A stretch of DNA of 64,000 nucleotides, from positions 1,601,001 through 1,665,000 of the forward strand of contig NZ_CP022367.1 of the NCBI RefSeq assembly GCF_003119115.1. Direction: 5' to 3'. Made by a program: the position numbers and the translations under genes. The DNA comes from Azospirillum sp. TSH58. GTDB lineage: Bacteria; Pseudomonadota; Alphaproteobacteria; Azospirillales; Azospirillaceae. Every line of letters starts with the position of its first letter. Position 1 is the first letter of the stretch. Positions 1 to 6,760 of the stretch are shown here, in pieces. The notes below the pieces were generated by a model. It ran no database searches. It had not been told where the DNA came from and worked only from the letters and a program-made list of their open reading frames with translations.

Positions 1-1497
1 TTCGACCTCGGCTCCGTGCTGATCGTCGCCATCCTGCTGAACATCGAGATTCTGCTGCTGGTCGTCGGCTCCTCCGTCGCCGCACCGCTGCGCCGGGTGA
101 CGGCGGTGATGAAGCAGGCCGCCGACGGGCATCTCGGCGTGCGCGTCGCCCTGCGCAACCGCGACGAGGTGGGGGAGCTGTCGCGCGCCGTCGACTGGGC
201 GCTGGACAGCGTGCAGCACAAGGCCGACATGTCCGCCTCCGAGCCGGCCATGACCAAGATCGGCATGATGCAGCGGGTGGTGGAGCTGCGCTTCGCCATC
301 TTCATCTTCTCCCTGGCGGAGGAGCTGACCCGCACCTTCCTGTCCGTCTACATCAAGCAGCTGTTCGAGCCGGTGCCCGGCCTGTCGATGGAGATGGTCA
401 TCGGCGCGCCCATCGCCCTGTTCATGCTGCTCTGGGCGGTCAGCCAGCCGATCGCCGGCAGCGTGTCGGAACGGCGCGGGCGGCGGGCCGTGTTCCTCGG
501 CGGCGCGCTGCTGTCCTTCGCCGGCCTCGTCGGTTCCGGCCTCGCCACCGACCTCATCCAGCTCATCGTCGCGCGCTGCCTGACCGCCATCGGCTACGCC
601 AGCGTCTTCATCGCCGCGCAGGGCTTCGTCATCGACGCCACCGACCCCAAGCAGCGCGCGCAGGCCATCGCCATGTACGCCGGCGGCATCCTCAGCGCCG
701 GCGTCTGCGGCCCGGCCATCGGCGGCGTGATCGCCGGGCAGGTGGGCTTCCGCACGACCTTCCTGATCTCCGCCGGGCTGGCGCTGCTCGCCGCCTTCAT
801 GGCGTGGCAGGTGCTGCCGCGGGTGCGCGCGGCCCAGGCGAAATCCAGCCGCGGCCTGCGTCTGGCCGACGCCGTGCTCTGCCTGCGCAACCCGCGCTTC
901 GTCGGGCTGGCCGTCTTCAGCGCGGTCCCGGCCAAGCTGGGGCTGACGGCGCTGCTGTTCTTCCTGCTGCCGCTGGCGCTGGACGACCAGGGGGTCAGCC
1001 AGTCCTGGATCGGGCGCGTGCTGCTGCTCTACTGGCTGCTGATGATCGTGGTGTCGCCGATGGCGGCGAAGCTGTCGGACCGCTCGGGCCAGCGCATCGG
1101 CTTCCTGGTGGTGGGCGGGCTGGTCGCCGCCGGGGCGGCGTGGGTGCTGTCGATGCCGGGGTCGCTCGGCACGGCGCTGGCCGGGGTCGCCCTGCTGGGG
1201 GTGGCGCACGCCATGCTCGGCGCGCCGCAGCTCGCCATGCTCGCCGACGTCTGCGTCAAGGAGCGGGCGGCGCTGGGCGAGACCACGGTGATCGGCATGT
1301 TCCGCCTGATCGAGCGGCTGGGCTCCGTCGTCGCTCCCTTCCTGGCCGGGATGTTCCTGGCCCATTACGGCTACGCCGGGGCGCTGAAGGGCATCGGCGC
1401 GGTGCTGGCGGCCTGCGTCGCCGTGCAGCTTCTGCTGAGCACCCTGTTCCGCCCGCGCCCGCCCGCCGCCGACCTTCCGCAGAGGACCCCCGCATGA
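1..1497 (+). CDS. HAMP-domain / MFS transporter fusion, 5' partial
   Basis: The reading frame is already open at base 1, so the N-terminus lies outside the window; 498 residues are visible. A membrane segment (about residues 1-25) leads into a HAMP-like region (about 25-75, with PLRRVTAVMKQAADG and NRDEVGEL). A complete major facilitator domain follows, with MFS motif A (GSVSERRGRR) and a weaker copy in the second half (SDRSGQR). HAMP domains normally relay signals in chemoreceptors and kinases, so the missing N-terminus may be a periplasmic sensor and the protein a signal-gated exporter; this is inference. The stop overlaps the next start by four bases (ATGA), so the genes are co-translated. 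Substrate unknown. Confidence 0.8.
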   Translation, partial: FDLGSVLIVAILLNIEILLLVVGSSVAAPLRRVTAVMKQAADGHLGVRVALRNRDEVGELSRAVDWALDSVQHKADMSASEPAMTKIGMMQRVVELRFAIFIFSLAEELTRTFLSVYIKQLFEPVPGLSMEMVIGAPIALFMLLWAVSQPIAGSVSERRGRRAVFLGGALLSFAGLVGSGLATDLIQLIVARCLTAIGYASVFIAAQGFVIDATDPKQRAQAIAMYAGGILSAGVCGPAIGGVIAGQVGFRTTFLISAGLALLAAFMAWQVLPRVRAAQAKSSRGLRLADAVLCLRNPRFVGLAVFSAVPAKLGLTALLFFLLPLALDDQGVSQSWIGRVLLLYWLLMIVVSPMAAKLSDRSGQRIGFLVVGGLVAAGAAWVLSMPGSLGTALAGVALLGVAHAMLGAPQLAMLADVCVKERAALGETTVIGMFRLIERLGSVVAPFLAGMFLAHYGYAGALKGIGAVLAACVAVQLLLSTLFRPRPPAADLPQRTPA

Positions 1498-2546
1498 GCC
1501 TGTCCCGCCGCACCGTCCTGACGGGAGCCCTCACCGCCGGTACGCTGGCGGCCGGCGGTCTTCCGGCCTTCGCGCAGCCATCCTTCGGTCCGGCGGCCAG
1601 GACTTTCACCGCCGCCAAGCCGGCGCGCATCGTCGTGCTGACCCCGCGCAAGGATGTCGGCGACGTTCTGGGCCTGCGCGACTTTATCGCGTCGAGCGGC
1701 CTGTCGGCCACGGTGGAGGTGCGCGAGGTGCCGCAGGCCTCCGCCATGCCGACGCTGCTGCCGGAGATCCGGGCGTCCAAGCCCGATCTGGTGGTGACGG
1801 TCTTCACGCCGCTGACCCTGGCGACGGTCGGGCGTTACGACGATCCCGACCCGTCGCGCTTCCTGACCGACGTGCCGGTGGTCTTCACCTCGGTCACCGA
1901 CCCGGTGGCCTCGCGCGTCGTGCGCGCGCTCGACCGTCCGGGGCGCGCGGTCACCGGCACGCGGCACATCGCGCCGGTCGCGGTTCAGATGAAGACGATG
2001 CTGTCCTACCGGCGCTGGAAGAAGATCGCCGCGGTCTACAACCCGGCGGAGGACAACATGGTCGTCGCCGTGCGCGACCTGAAGGAGGAGGCCGCCCGCC
2101 AGGGGGTGGAGGTCCACGACGCCGCCCTGCCGCGCGACGCCTCCGGCGCGCCGGTCGCCGCGGCCATTCCCGACCTGATCGCCGACGCCGCCCGCGCCGG
2201 GGCGGAACTGGTCTACATCGGGCCGGACACGCTGGTCGCCTCCAGCAACAACGCGGTGGTGGCGGAGCAGGCGCTGGCCCACCGGCTGGCCACCTTCTGC
2301 TCCACCGAGCTGCCGATCCGCCGGGCCAACCTGCTGATGGGGCTGGTCAGCCCGGCGGTCAACGTCGGGCGCTTCGCCGGCCTGAAGGCGGTGGAGATCC
2401 TGAGCGGGGCCAAGCCCGCCGACGGCATCCCGGTGGAGACGCTGAACCGCTTCTCCCTGCTGCTGCGCATCGGGGCGGCCAAGCAACTGGACCTCTACCC
2501 GCCGATGCGCCTGCTCAACATCGCCGAAATCGTGCAGGACGCCTGA
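1494..2546 (+). CDS. ABC-type solute-binding protein (PF04392-like), Tat-type signal
   Basis: This 350-residue protein starts with a twin-arginine-like leader (SRRTVLTGALTAG, then an AFA cleavage region), so it should be periplasmic. The body resembles the ABC_sub_bind family: an opening strand IVVLTPRK, a central VFTSVTDPVASR, and a hinge half with YIGPDTLVASSNN. That family is usually encoded with its own permease and ATPase, but neither is visible here. It is wedged between the HAMP-MFS gene (ATGA overlap) and a GNAT gene (one base away). It may therefore act as a ligand sensor for the MFS fusion rather than feed an importer; that role is inferred. Start chosen for the coupled ATG and the leader. 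Confidence 0.75.
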   Translation: MSLSRRTVLTGALTAGTLAAGGLPAFAQPSFGPAARTFTAAKPARIVVLTPRKDVGDVLGLRDFIASSGLSATVEVREVPQASAMPTLLPEIRASKPDLVVTVFTPLTLATVGRYDDPDPSRFLTDVPVVFTSVTDPVASRVVRALDRPGRAVTGTRHIAPVAVQMKTMLSYRRWKKIAAVYNPAEDNMVVAVRDLKEEAARQGVEVHDAALPRDASGAPVAAAIPDLIADAARAGAELVYIGPDTLVASSNNAVVAEQALAHRLATFCSTELPIRRANLLMGLVSPAVNVGRFAGLKAVEILSGAKPADGIPVETLNRFSLLLRIGAAKQLDLYPPMRLLNIAEIVQDA

Positions 2547-2547
2547 C

Positions 2548-3348
2548 ATGACGGTCCTCTTATCCCCTGAACAGACGGTCCACACGGGCATGCTGCGCGT
2601 CCGGCGCGGCCAGCCGGTCTGCGTTCCCTACCGCATCCGCTTCCTCGGCCCCGCCGACCTGCCGGCGCTGGAGGCCTTCCGCGGCTACATCTTCGGGCAG
2701 CTGCCGGACATCGACGCCTATTTCCCCGAAACGCCGGAATTCGCCGGTCTGCATCTGGGCGAGCGCGGCGTGACGCTGGGGCTGGAGGCCGAGGGGCGGC
2801 TGATCGGCTGCGCCATCCTGGGCCTGCCCCTGCCGGGCATGCCGGCCTTCGTGGACGATCTGCCGGGCACCCGCCCCGCCGTAACCGCCACCGCCCACAT
2901 GGCGAGCTGCATGGTCCATCCCGACTTCCGCGGCAACGGGTTGCAGCGGCTGCTGGTGACCCTGCGCACGCTCCACGCTCTGGGGGCCGGGCGCCCGCAC
3001 CTGTTCTCGCGCGTCGCCCTGTCCAACCCGCGCAGCCTGTCGAACCTGCTGGCGGGCGGCTTCCTGGTGCGTCGGGTGCTGGTCATGCACGCCAGCGGGC
3101 GGCTGCGCTACCTGCTGCACCGCGACCTGGGGGCGGCGCCGCCCGCCTGGGTGCCGGGCAGCGAGCGCGTCTTCGCCGTGCCGGAGCTGGACGAGCAGAG
3201 GGCGGTGATCGAGGCCGGCTGGGTCGGGCGTTCGGTGGAGCTGGACGGTCCCGTGCCGCTGGTCACCTACGCGCGCCCGGTGGAGGCCGTGCCGGCCCTG
3301 TCCGAAGACCCCCTGCCGCAGGACGCCGCGCTGGAGGTCACGCCATGA
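2548..3348 (+). CDS. GNAT family N-acyltransferase
   Basis: A 266-residue cytoplasmic protein with a GNAT core. The acetyl-CoA pyrophosphate-binding motif is seen in MVHPDFRGNGLQRLL (R-G-x-G after V), preceded by a strand that ends in ASC. The N-terminal part (IRFLGPADLPALEAFRG) is the usual first strand and helix of the fold. The C-terminal 80 residues are not recognised and may bind the acceptor. It begins one base after the solute-binding gene and overlaps the ATP-grasp gene by ATGA. Acylation of an amino compound made or used by the ATP-grasp enzyme is the simplest contextual reading. Substrate not predictable. Confidence 0.8.
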   Translation: MTVLLSPEQTVHTGMLRVRRGQPVCVPYRIRFLGPADLPALEAFRGYIFGQLPDIDAYFPETPEFAGLHLGERGVTLGLEAEGRLIGCAILGLPLPGMPAFVDDLPGTRPAVTATAHMASCMVHPDFRGNGLQRLLVTLRTLHALGAGRPHLFSRVALSNPRSLSNLLAGGFLVRRVLVMHASGRLRYLLHRDLGAAPPAWVPGSERVFAVPELDEQRAVIEAGWVGRSVELDGPVPLVTYARPVEAVPALSEDPLPQDAALEVTP

Positions 3349-4598
3349 TCGCCTTCCGCAAGACGGCGGTCGTCGTCGATCCCTATTCCACCGGCATCCT
3401 TCTGGCGCCGCGCCTGCGCGCGCGGGGCTACGAGGTGGTCGCGGTGCAGAGCCGCCCGGACCTCGCCCCGTCGCTGCTGCGCAGCTACCAGCCTGACGAC
3501 TTCGCGGCGCACATCCTCCATGACGGTGATCTCGACGCGCTGGCCGAGCGGTTGCGTCCGCTGGCGCCGGCCTTCGTCCTGCCGGGCAACGAGTCCGCGG
3601 TGGAACTGACCGACGCGCTGGGCGCCACTCTCGGCACGCCGGGCAACAGCCCGAAGCTGACCGCCGCCCGCCGCAACAAGTTCATGATGATCGAGCGGCT
3701 GGCCGCCGCCGGCCTGCTGACCGCCCGCCAGACCATGGCGACCGGCGCCGCCGAGGCGGTGGAGTGGGCGGAGCGGGCGGGCTGGCCCGTGGTGGCGAAG
3801 CCGATGGCCAGCGCCTCCACCGACCATGTCTATTTCTGCGACACGCCTGCGCAACTGCGCGCCGCCGTCGACGCCATCCTGGGCAGCCGCGACTTCTGCG
3901 GCTCGGCCAACGAGCGGGTGCTGGTGCAGACCTACCTCGACGGCCTCGAATACGTCGTCAACACGGTCAGCCGCGGCGGGCGCCACTATGTCTGCGACGT
4001 GCTGCTGTCGGCCAAGCGGACGCTGAACGGGTCGCCCTTCGTCTACGACTACTACCGGCTGCTGCCGCCGGAGGAGCCGGTGGCGCAGGCGCTGATGGCC
4101 TACATCCGCCGGGTCCTCGACGCGCTGGAGATCACCGACGGCGCCGGCCATGCCGAGGTGCGGATGACGTCGCGTGGTCCGGCTCTGGTGGAGATCGCGG
4201 CGCGCGCCATGGGGCCGGCCGGCTCCACCACCGCCGTCGCGGCGGGCACCGGGCACGATCAGGTTGATCTGCTGGTTGATGCCTTCGACGGGGCGGCGGC
4301 GATGGAGCCGCTGCTCGACGGCCATTACCGGTTCCTGGCCGACGCGATGGTCCTCTATTTGCCGGTTCTGGTGTCTGGCCGGGTGGAGGGGCTGCCGGAT
4401 CTCTCCATTCTGGACGGGATGGCGAGCGTGCGCGGCTACGGCCTCGTGCCGCGGCTGGGGGACGAGGTGGTTCCGACGCTCGATCTGACGCAGGTGCTGG
4501 CGAAAATCTATCTCGCGCATCCGGACCGCGCCGTCTTCGAGTGCGACTGGGCCGCCATCCGCTCCCTGGAGGATCGTCTCCAGCCGACCGTCGCGTAG
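3345..4598 (+). CDS. ATP-grasp carboxylate-amine ligase-like protein
   Basis: A 417-residue ATP-grasp protein. The pre-ATP-grasp domain opens with VVVDPYSTGILLAPRLRARG. ATP-grasp signatures follow: WPVVAKPMASASTDHV (nucleotide-binding lysine), VLVQTYLDGLEYVVN, and the metal-binding end LVEIAARAMG. These resemble L-amino-acid ligases and related enzymes that join a carboxylate to an amine through an acyl phosphate. It is the last gene of the HAMP-MFS / binding protein / GNAT operon (ATGA overlap). The context suggests a small amino-acid conjugate or dipeptide that is synthesised, acylated and exported. The family is clear; the product is unknown. Confidence 0.8.
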   Translation: MIAFRKTAVVVDPYSTGILLAPRLRARGYEVVAVQSRPDLAPSLLRSYQPDDFAAHILHDGDLDALAERLRPLAPAFVLPGNESAVELTDALGATLGTPGNSPKLTAARRNKFMMIERLAAAGLLTARQTMATGAAEAVEWAERAGWPVVAKPMASASTDHVYFCDTPAQLRAAVDAILGSRDFCGSANERVLVQTYLDGLEYVVNTVSRGGRHYVCDVLLSAKRTLNGSPFVYDYYRLLPPEEPVAQALMAYIRRVLDALEITDGAGHAEVRMTSRGPALVEIAARAMGPAGSTTAVAAGTGHDQVDLLVDAFDGAAAMEPLLDGHYRFLADAMVLYLPVLVSGRVEGLPDLSILDGMASVRGYGLVPRLGDEVVPTLDLTQVLAKIYLAHPDRAVFECDWAAIRSLEDRLQPTVA

Positions 4599-4619
4599 CG
4601 TCGGAACGGGCGGGCGGCG

Positions 4620-5405
4620 ATGGCGCATGTCCCTTACGAGCAGCGCTGGGCCGCGGCCCGCAAGCGCTTCGAGGCCGCGACGGCGAAGCACCGGCCGAAG
4701 GACGCCAAGGCGGTCGCCGCCGCGCTGAACGGCGAAGCCGCGCTGGTCAAGGCGCTGAAGGCCGGCGACGCCGTCCACCGCGCCGCCACGGCCAGCGACG
4801 GGGCCGGTGAGGAGGCGGCGAAGGATCTCGCCGCCGCCGGGAAGGACGCCGTGAAGGCGCGCAAAGCCTATCTGGCCGCGCTGGACAAGGCGCTCGACGA
4901 GGATACGGCAATCCGTGGCGACAAGGCCGCGGCGGCGGCCTGCGAACGGGCGTTGAAGGCGCTCGCCAAGGAGCTTGCCGACCTGGAGGCGGCCATCGGC
5001 GCGGACGCCGACCGCGCCAAGGCACAAGCCGCCCAGGCCGAAAAGGACGCCGCCTCGTCGGAACGCGCGCAGAAGCGGTGGGAGGCGAACATCAACGGCG
5101 CGCTGGCCCGCGCCGCCGCCGGGGTCGCCAAGGTGCGCGCCAAGCCGACGCCGGACACCTACAACGAGCTGTTCCCGGCGCTGGCCCGCGATCTCGCCAC
5201 CCAGCTCGCCGCGGCGAAGGCGCTGGACGGGCTGCGCGCCGATCCGGACTTCTACCGCCGGAAGCTTGCCCCCTGGGCCGGGCAGGGCGGCGACGGGCCG
5301 CCGATGCGCGTGCCGCCCGACTACACCGCCCGCCAGATCACCGACCTCATCAAGGAGTTCGCCACCGTCTGCAAGGGCGTGGTGCAGCTGGTGGGCGGTC
5401 GCTGA
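4620..5405 (+). CDS. Hypothetical alanine/lysine-rich coiled-coil protein
   Basis: Not recognised. The 261-residue product is dominated by Ala, Lys and Glu heptad-like stretches (about residues 5-170), as in a long helical or coiled-coil protein, and ends in a short less charged tail (PPDYTARQITDLIKEFATVC). There is no signal peptide or membrane segment, so it is probably cytoplasmic. It starts 21 bases after the ATP-grasp stop and precedes another Lys-rich hypothetical by about 150 bases. A real gene is favoured because the downstream gene shares its general character and the start ATG has GGGCGGCG upstream, but no function can be assigned. Confidence 0.65.
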   Translation: MAHVPYEQRWAAARKRFEAATAKHRPKDAKAVAAALNGEAALVKALKAGDAVHRAATASDGAGEEAAKDLAAAGKDAVKARKAYLAALDKALDEDTAIRGDKAAAAACERALKALAKELADLEAAIGADADRAKAQAAQAEKDAASSERAQKRWEANINGALARAAAGVAKVRAKPTPDTYNELFPALARDLATQLAAAKALDGLRADPDFYRRKLAPWAGQGGDGPPMRVPPDYTARQITDLIKEFATVCKGVVQLVGGR

Positions 5406-5553
5406 AACGAGGCGGGGAGCGAAGCCGCCGTTTTGGACCCATTCGGCTCCGGTAGCGGCGGGAGAGGAGCAATCGCCGATTCCGAGGGGCGCGCCCGCCT
5501 CCTACCATGCAGGCCGGTAGGGTGAATGTTTGGTTAAGCGGAGGAGCTGAGAG

Positions 5554-6315
5554 ATGGGTGGTCCCCTGAAGCGCATCGACATCCCGGACATCCTGACCCA
5601 GAAGGACTGGGACAAGAAGAAGGGCGCCATCGCCAAGATCGCCGGCAAGACCGGCGTCGGCGACGCGATGAAGGCGGTGGACAAGGCGCACGGCGCCATC
5701 GACTGGAAGAAGCTGAGCGTGTCGGTGAACGCCCCCAGCAACGCCACACTGGACGATCTCGACTCGCTGCTGGACGAGGCGCGGGCGGAGTACAAGCGCT
5801 CGGTCGAGCCGTTGCGCACCCAGCTCCAGAAGCTCCGCGATCTGGCCGAGGCGACGGCGAAGAAGTTCAAGTCGAACAAGCTGATCCCGAAGGACTCCAC
5901 CGCCCACGCGGAGAAGGTGGCCAAGGCCGCCGACCAGCTCTTCGTCGCCTTCAACCAGTCCTCGCTCGGCGACAAGATTGTCGATGACTACGAGGGCATG
6001 AAGGACGCCATCGAGAAGGCCGACAAGGTGCGCGCCAAGGGGCGGGAGATCCTGGAAAAATACATGCTGTCCCTGGCGAAGAAGCTGAAGACGGCGAAGA
6101 CGGTGGGCGATTACCAGGACCTGTGGAAGGAGGACATCCGTGGCGTCGGCACCCAGTTGCCGAAGATGCCCGAGCTGAAGGCCTTCCTGAAGGACTGGCG
6201 CAACATCTCCTCGCAGGACGGCATCCCGGAAACCGACGAGGATGTGAAGAGCCGCTGCAAGGAGGTGATGGCCGTGCTCGCCCGCATGGACAAGCAGATG
6301 AAGGCCATGGCCTGA
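5554..6315 (+). CDS. Hypothetical Lys-rich helical protein
   Basis: Not recognised. A 253-residue, strongly charged, lysine-rich protein with predicted helical stretches (about 60-115 and 125-190). It has no signal peptide and a C-terminal helix rich in Met and Lys (LARMDKQMKAMA). A good ribosome site (GGAGGAGCTGAGAG) precedes the ATG. In composition and layout it resembles the upstream hypothetical and, more loosely, the 293-residue protein at 26787-27668 on the other strand. A DD-containing segment followed by a Lys/Ala helix occurs in both. These may form a small paralogous family; that is an impression, not an alignment. Confidence 0.7.
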   Translation: MGGPLKRIDIPDILTQKDWDKKKGAIAKIAGKTGVGDAMKAVDKAHGAIDWKKLSVSVNAPSNATLDDLDSLLDEARAEYKRSVEPLRTQLQKLRDLAEATAKKFKSNKLIPKDSTAHAEKVAKAADQLFVAFNQSSLGDKIVDDYEGMKDAIEKADKVRAKGREILEKYMLSLAKKLKTAKTVGDYQDLWKEDIRGVGTQLPKMPELKAFLKDWRNISSQDGIPETDEDVKSRCKEVMAVLARMDKQMKAMA

Positions 6316-6354
6316 CCGCGTTCAGCGCCCCGGCCGATCGGTCGCATTGCATCG

Positions 6355-6398
6355 GAGCGTCCGGAAGTTCGCCTGTGTTCGGGCGGTTCCGGACGCTC
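6355..6398 (+). terminator. Strong hairpin after the coiled-coil genes
   Basis: GAGCGTCCGGA (6355-6365) pairs perfectly with TCCGGACGCTC (6388-6398), and an inner CGCC/GGCG pair extends the stem. There is no clear T-run, so it is a possible terminator or mRNA-end structure 40 bases after the stop at 6315. Confidence 0.5.
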
Positions 6399-6468
6399 TG
6401 CCTATTAGAGGCTTCTGTTGAAATCGTCCTGTCCAGCGGTCAGCGCCAAATATGGGCCGTGTCTTCGA

Positions 6469-6498
6469 TTGAGAGGTTAAAACCACATTTTCTATAGG
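6469..6498 (+). promoter_or_regulatory. Candidate sigma-70-type promoter for the hybrid kinase
   Basis: TTGAGA (6469-6474), an 18-base spacer, then TATAGG (6493-6498) in an AT-rich patch. It is the best -35/-10 pair upstream of the kinase gene and implies a leader of roughly 255 bases. Confidence 0.35.
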
Positions 6499-6760
6499 AT
6501 TTACGATTGATGAAGCTTGTTGCGAATTTCTGAGTCGTTGTTGCGCCGATGGCCGATTATACTTCGCTGCGTGGCCGGTTTCGGTTTCATGGGGTTTCGG
6601 CTTTAAATGCCAGGGTGCATCGGTATTTCCGCAACGACCGTTTTGCGATACCTCTCATGACGGGACTGGCTCGGCACCCCTCGACCTGCGGGTCTGGCCG
6701 CGGCCTGTGCCGTGCGCCTGCCGAAGGAATTGTGCCCCGGTGCCTCCGCCGCCTGCCGCC

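Larger units (their letters stand above)
6316..6760. other. Intergenic region, AT-richer, with long leader for the kinase gene
   Basis: A 445-base gap without a convincing gene; a 74-codon frame at 6549-6773 has unnatural composition and runs into the kinase gene. It holds a hairpin at 6355-6398, a promoter-like pair at 6469-6498, and then about 260 bases of low-GC leader before the kinase start. Within the leader I see no recognised riboswitch or RNA. Confidence 0.5.

Noticed and set aside
804-2546. Long open frame upstream of the binding protein's own start, overlapping the MFS gene
   Set aside because: The first part is out of frame with MFS and has a GC-shadow composition; the real start is the ATG at 1494 with signal peptide.
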